Shown here: piece after piece, positions 36,792 through 39,434 of the stretch
Layout of the letters: the number at the start of each line of letters is the position of its first letter
Numbering within the stretch: the stretch's first letter is position 1
From: a virus
IMG/VR virus record: IMGVR_UViG_3300037247_000643
Location: 1 to 39,434 of that record
Direction: 5' to 3' (one strand)
Length of the DNA stretch: 39,434 nucleotides
Notes under the pieces: generated by a model
The model's database searches: none
The model's input: the letters and a program-made list of their open reading frames with translations, nothing else
What the model was told of the DNA's origin: nothing
Made by a program: the position numbers and the translations under genes

Positions 36792-36843
36792 GTTGAATCT
36801 GGGGTATAATGCAGCAGTCCTTTATGCGCAAAAGGAGGCGAAT

Positions 36844-37176
36844 ATGGACGCAACTGAGTTCTTGCCGATCATCGCTATAGGCATTGTACCCGTGGTAGTC
36901 TTGGTGTTCCTGGCAGTTGAGGGCCTCAAGGCTTATGGGTTTATCAGTGGTGACGGTTGGTTGACTGCACCTAGAGCCGGACTAACTACTGGTATCCTGC
37001 TGGGCATAGTTGCCTTTGCAGCAGAGTTATTTCCGGACATTGCAAACTACATTGCAACAGGTGCGACTTACATAGCTGGTGGTTTGGTGGCCGGGTTGTT
37101 CTATGACCTTGTCGGTGCAGGATTGCTGGCCCGTGTGAAAGCTGGGCTAGCTGGATTGTTTGGCATTAGCGAGTAA
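36844..37176 (+). CDS. Putative holin, three TM segments
   Basis: 110 residues; ATG 36844 follows AAAGGAGG, the best SD nearby. Three hydrophobic stretches: LPIIAIGIVPVVVLVFLAV, LTTGILLGIVAFAAEL, and IAGGLVAGLFYDLVGAGLLA, ending in a basic/amphipathic tail. Short phage membrane protein at the end of the late operon with the GH25 lysozyme upstream, hence holin. An extended -10-like GGGTATAAT at 36802-36810 may give it a promoter of its own. Confidence 0.66.
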   Translation: MDATEFLPIIAIGIVPVVVLVFLAVEGLKAYGFISGDGWLTAPRAGLTTGILLGIVAFAAELFPDIANYIATGATYIAGGLVAGLFYDLVGAGLLARVKAGLAGLFGISE

Positions 37177-37196
37177 GTAAAGCAAGCAAGACACTG

Positions 37197-37232
37197 ACGG
37201 GCCGTCTATAATGGGCGGCCCGTTTTGCTTTT
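37197..37232 (+). terminator. Strong intrinsic terminator closing the late operon
   Basis: ACGGGCCG (37197-37204) pairs with CGGCCCGT (37216-37223); two more pairs extend the stem to a TATAATG loop. Followed by TTTGCTTTT. It lies 20 bases after the holin stop. Confidence 0.9.
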
Positions 37233-37237
37233 GGGTA

Positions 37238-37266
37238 TTGTGTTGTCCCAAGAACTGTGGTAGATT
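37238..37266 (+). promoter_or_regulatory. Sigma-70-type promoter of the AP2 gene
   Basis: TTGTGT at 37238-37243, 17 bases, TAGATT at 37261-37266. It comes directly after the late terminator and before the AP2-domain gene at 37304. Weaker match than the TTGCAA promoters. Confidence 0.6.
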
Positions 37267-37303
37267 CATTACAACTTAGACACTTTAGACAAGGAGTAAT
37301 GTG

Positions 37304-37600
37304 ATGGCAAAGAAGACTGGTAAGAAGCAGGCTGCAGGCATTGCCCGACGTATTGCGGGGCGAAATGTATCCAAGGGACGTTTTCGGGGAGTGCGCCAGG
37401 ACCCACAGGGTGAGAAATTTATGGCTACCTTCCGCAGCAAGCACCTTGGTTATTTTGACAAGGAAATAGAAGCTGCCAAGGCATACGATGTTGCGGCAGA
37501 CAAGGGATTGGGCGTAACACTGCTTGATGCTCTGTTTGGTGAAGGTTTGGTGCTGCGCAATCGTGACCTGCATCCCAGGCGGAAAACCCTACAACTGTAA
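37304..37600 (+). CDS. Stand-alone AP2-domain DNA-binding protein
   Basis: 98 residues from ATG 37304 (AAGGAG seven bases upstream). GRFRGVRQDPQGEKFMATFR followed by KHLGYFDKEIEAAKAYDVAA is the AP2/ERF fold pattern (GVR...G.W.A.I...KHLGYFD..EEAA.AYD). The first 25 residues are basic. In phages AP2 domains are usually attached to HNH homing endonucleases; here no nuclease motif is present and the gene has its own promoter and terminator, so it is more likely a small regulator or DNA-binding protein. It might also be a decayed homing endonuclease. Confidence 0.82.
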   Translation: MAKKTGKKQAAGIARRIAGRNVSKGRFRGVRQDPQGEKFMATFRSKHLGYFDKEIEAAKAYDVAADKGLGVTLLDALFGEGLVLRNRDLHPRRKTLQL

Positions 37601-37624
37601 TCCTGCGTTTAGATACGACTAAGA

Positions 37625-37660
37625 ATGCGACGATTTGGTGCTTGCCAACGTCGCATTTTT
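37625..37660 (+). terminator. Intrinsic terminator overlapping a promoter
   Basis: ATGCGACG (37625-37632) pairs with CGTCGCAT (37649-37656), with TTGG/CCAA inside, then T5. It ends the AP2 transcript. The right arm and T tract are also the spacer of the promoter at 37642-37670. Confidence 0.88.
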
Positions 37661-37670
37661 ATGTTATCAT
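37642..37670 (+). promoter_or_regulatory. Sigma-70-type promoter inside the terminator
   Basis: TTGCCA at 37642-37647, 17 bases, TATCAT at 37665-37670, then GGCGAGGAAAGGC and ATG 37689. The TATCATTATG and GAGGAAAGG stretches match the promoter at 9152-9179, so the two are related. Confidence 0.75.
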
Positions 37671-37688
37671 TATGGGCGAGGAAAGGCA

Positions 37689-38627
37689 ATGACAACTGCA
37701 GGGCTACGAGAACAGCGCAAAAACCGCATAACCGGCAAATTGGTTGGCTTGTACGATGGCACGGCGGCGGAGATGGATACGGCAGACGGGCGTTGGCAGA
37801 CGGTATGCGAAGAGCATGGCACCATTTGCAGCCACCGTACCTTAGAGTTGGCTAATCGCCACATGGCCGACCCGCAGTGGTGCGAGCCATGCCAAGCAGA
37901 GTTAGCAGCCAAGGCAGAAGCCGAAGCACAGACACCCGAAATTATTGGCAACATTTATGACGCACTAAAGTACATGCTGGTGCAGGATAGCGATTATGCA
38001 ACAGAGGAAAATGCGGTGGGCTTCAATAAAATGGACACCGTGTTTGCCCACAAGCTAGGTAACGACCTTACTCAGCATGGTAAGCTGACTCCCAAGCAAG
38101 CTAAGGCCCTAAGCAAACTGTTACGCAAGTACAATAAGACCCAACTGCAGAGCCGCTTCGACCTGGGCTATAAAGAAGTACCTACCAGGCAGCCAGCAGC
38201 TAAGGGTGCCCGACATGAGGCGCAGCAGGTGCGCAGCCCTAATATGATCTTCAAGACCATCAACGACAAAGGCGAGTTGGTGATTGCAGTAGAGTTTGCA
38301 TACGATATAAGCCTGGTGCGCAAGGCCAAAAGCGTGAAGGGCCGCTGGTGGAACCCTGACATGAAGCGCAACGAATATCCCTACAGCCCAGCCACCTACG
38401 AACGTTTGGTGGAAACATTTGAGGGCTTTGATGTAGACGACGAAGTGGCGCAGGAGTTTGTGCCCAAGTTGCAAGAACAGCAGGCAAGCATAGACGAGCT
38501 GACCACTGGCCTAAGCACTGATGCGCAGCGGGTAGTAGCGCACTTTGCTAAGGTGGCTGGCAGCGAAGTAGCTGCACTGGTGGCAAGCATTTGGGCAAGA
38601 CAGGAGGGACAACCCAATGGAGCGTGA
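37689..38627 (+). CDS. HARP-like-domain protein, 312 aa
   Basis: ATG 37689 follows GAGGAAAGG. Residues ~30-80 contain CEEHGTICSH and WCEPCQAEL, a likely zinc site. The C-terminal part has EFAYDISLVRKAKSVKGRWW followed by NPDMKRNEYPYSP, a HARP-like pattern (V+..K.v.GR.Wn...K.W.vP.s) known from SNF2-type annealing helicases such as SMARCAL1 and from phage helicases, where it recognises DNA forks. The middle (LTPKQAKALSKLLRKYNKTQ) is a small helical domain. No helicase motifs, so probably a DNA-binding accessory of replication or recombination. Confidence 0.62.
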   Translation: MTTAGLREQRKNRITGKLVGLYDGTAAEMDTADGRWQTVCEEHGTICSHRTLELANRHMADPQWCEPCQAELAAKAEAEAQTPEIIGNIYDALKYMLVQDSDYATEENAVGFNKMDTVFAHKLGNDLTQHGKLTPKQAKALSKLLRKYNKTQLQSRFDLGYKEVPTRQPAAKGARHEAQQVRSPNMIFKTINDKGELVIAVEFAYDISLVRKAKSVKGRWWNPDMKRNEYPYSPATYERLVETFEGFDVDDEVAQEFVPKLQEQQASIDELTTGLSTDAQRVVAHFAKVAGSEVAALVASIWARQEGQPNGA

Positions 38628-38778
38628 CGAACATAGGCTGGCAGTGATGGCCAAAGCACTAAGCGAGACGCTAGACGAAATTGCTCGATTGGACACCGAA
38701 TTGATTATGGCACAGGCCAATAATCATGACCTAGCCCGGCAGTTGCGGGAGAAATTGGAGCCTATAAATGGCAACTGA
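38617..38778 (+). CDS. Small helical protein, 53 aa
   Basis: CAGGAGGGA upstream of ATG 38617; overlaps both neighbours by 11 bases. One long charged helix (LAVMAKALSETLDEIARLDT, then AQANNHDLARQLREKLE), a probable coiled coil. Function unknown; lies in the same operon as the HARP-like gene. Confidence 0.55.
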   Translation: MERDEHRLAVMAKALSETLDEIARLDTELIMAQANNHDLARQLREKLEPINGN

Positions 38779-39271
38779 GGAACGAGAGCTACCCAGGGTA
38801 GTAAAGCATTGGGACCATCGTACATGCGGGTTTTGTGGGGGCGATGCTACCGAGCCTGGCAGCCGAAATGTATACCCCATTGTTGGCGAGCCGGGGCATA
38901 TACAGAAGCGTGGTTGCCCAAGCTGTGCAGACGAGCAGGAGGCTTTGTCCATCAAAGCTGGATACTTGATCGTCGTAGCTGGGCGCACCAAAACCAAGGT
39001 CCGGCGTGGTAGGAAGGCTAAGGCTGCCAAACCAAAGAAAATGGCGTGGGCACCTATTGAACCAGTAATGAAGAATGGGCGCATTTCCAACCGCACCAAA
39101 CTAATCTCCAACTATTTGGCACACAAGCCCATGGGTGATCACGATTTACTGAAAGCCTTGCATAGGGTTGGGGCAATGACTACCCTAGTAGAGGTACGGG
39201 ATTCACTCTACCGACTGCGCAACCGGCAGGCAATTGAAAAGGTTGGGGACGCCTGGTATATCCGGGTATAA
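38768..39271 (+). CDS. Zinc-finger and winged-helix DNA-binding protein, 167 aa
   Basis: Residues 18-55 hold CGFCGGDATEPG and GCPSCADEQE, a four-Cys zinc site. Residues ~75-92 form a basic linker (RTKTKVRRGRKAKAAKPKK). Residues ~105-167 look like a winged helix (ISNRTKLISNYLAHKP, LLKALHRVGAMTTLVEVRDS, LYRLRNRQAIEKVGDAWYI). Together this suggests a transcription or replication regulator. It is the last + strand gene before the terminator; preceding gene overlaps by 11 bases. Confidence 0.65.
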   Translation: MATEERELPRVVKHWDHRTCGFCGGDATEPGSRNVYPIVGEPGHIQKRGCPSCADEQEALSIKAGYLIVVAGRTKTKVRRGRKAKAAKPKKMAWAPIEPVMKNGRISNRTKLISNYLAHKPMGDHDLLKALHRVGAMTTLVEVRDSLYRLRNRQAIEKVGDAWYIRV

Positions 39272-39312
39272 TGGAGGCTAACACCCGCACCCCAAAAAGT
39301 CCTTTCCTCACA

Positions 39313-39343
39313 CGGGCACAGCTTGGCGGGTGGGTTGTGCCCG
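39313..39343 (+). other. Perfect inverted repeat, 8-bp arms
   Basis: CGGGCACA (39313-39320) and TGTGCCCG (39336-39343) around a 15-base G/T-rich loop. It lies between the last + strand stop and the terminator, with no T tract. It could be an mRNA 3' stem, a protein site or part of a compound terminator. Confidence 0.5.
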
Positions 39344-39350
39344 AGAATAC

Positions 39351-39379
39351 AAAACGGCTCCTTCACAGGGGCCGTTTTT
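39351..39379. terminator. Bidirectional intrinsic terminator
   Basis: AAAACGGC/GCCGTTTT with an inner CC/GG pair around TTCACA. T5 follows on the + strand and the A run before the stem gives a T run on the minus strand, so it can stop transcription from both sides. Confidence 0.88.
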
Positions 39380-39389
39380 GTTTGCGGTG

Positions 39390-39434
39390 TTACTTCAGCC
39401 TCGGTAGCTTACTCACCTGCATACACGATACCAC
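39390..39434 (-). CDS. 3' end of a converging minus-strand gene (partial, tentative)
   Basis: Reading the minus strand from the window edge, one frame stays open for 14 residues (ending VSKLPRLK) to a stop at 39390-39392, eleven bases before the bidirectional terminator. Another frame ends earlier (GIVYAGE, stop 39409-39411). Either fits a convergent gene sharing the terminator. The stretch is too short to identify. Confidence 0.3.
   Translation of the reverse strand: MVSCMQVSKLPRLK

Noticed and set aside
36782-36810. Possible promoter for the holin (TATAAT at 36805-36810)
   Set aside because: No usable -35 box; only an extended -10-like context, so mentioned with the holin but not annotated separately.
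1-39434. CRISPR array, IS element, integrase or att sites
   Set aside because: No regularly spaced repeats, transposase, recombinase or terminal direct repeats were seen; the GIY-YIG gene is the only mobile element recognised.

Overview
The window is part of the genome of a tailed double-stranded DNA bacteriophage, most likely a siphovirus with a long non-contractile tail. It carries a capsid/neck/tail cassette, a 917-residue tape measure protein, a tail assembly chaperone with a -1 frameshift, a GH25 lysozyme and a holin. Almost every gene is on the + strand, tightly packed, with start and stop codons overlapping and good Shine-Dalgarno sites. Promoters look like bacterial sigma-70 promoters (TTGCAA-type -35, 16-17 bp, TATAAT/TATACT-type -10). 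The host cannot be named from sequence alone. Terminase, portal, DNA polymerase and integrase are not in the window, so this is only part of the genome.

Layout. (1) 1-12.9 kb is an accessory/early-type region of about 37 mostly tiny genes. Its recognisable members form an RNA-repair set: an Rnl2-like RNA ligase (103-1029), a tRNA-Pro(UGG) (4260-4335) directly followed by an RtcB-type RNA ligase (4356-5669), and an RlaP-like nucleotidyltransferase (11081-11866). There is also a DNA adenine methyltransferase (7561-8286) and an unusually dense set of small Cys-rich, probably zinc-binding proteins, including two with DnaJ-type CxxCxGxG motifs but no J domain. (2) 12.86-17.95 kb is a first structural block (tail/receptor-binding-like proteins, a repeat protein, a BppU-like protein). 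It is preceded by a promoter plus structured leader ending in an intrinsic terminator. (3) 17.95-26.5 kb begins with a second copy of that promoter-leader-terminator module, followed by a fused prohead protease-scaffold-major capsid ORF with an apparent internal start, an attenuator-like hairpin, head proteins, neck proteins and two paralogous tail tube proteins. (4) 26.5-34.7 kb holds the tail assembly chaperone pair (slippery CCCAAAC), tape measure, a LamG-bearing baseplate-like protein, distal tail proteins and the GH25 lysozyme. (5) 34.7-37.2 kb holds an MptE/DUF115-like protein, a GIY-YIG homing endonuclease, a methyltransferase, a one-TM coiled-coil protein and a holin, closed by a terminator. 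(6) 37.2-39.3 kb has a stand-alone AP2-domain protein, a HARP-like-domain protein and a zinc-finger/winged-helix protein. A bidirectional terminator at 39351-39379 meets what looks like the tail end of a converging minus-strand gene.

How it fits together. The accessory block would equip the phage to survive host defences that cut RNA (two ligases, an RlaP polymerase, a spare tRNA) or DNA (Dam methylation). The late blocks build and release virions, apparently controlled by a repeated leader RNA, attenuator-like hairpins, internal initiation and programmed frameshifting. The most interesting observations are the three-enzyme RNA-repair set, the duplicated promoter-leader-terminator element, and the internal start in the protease-capsid fusion.
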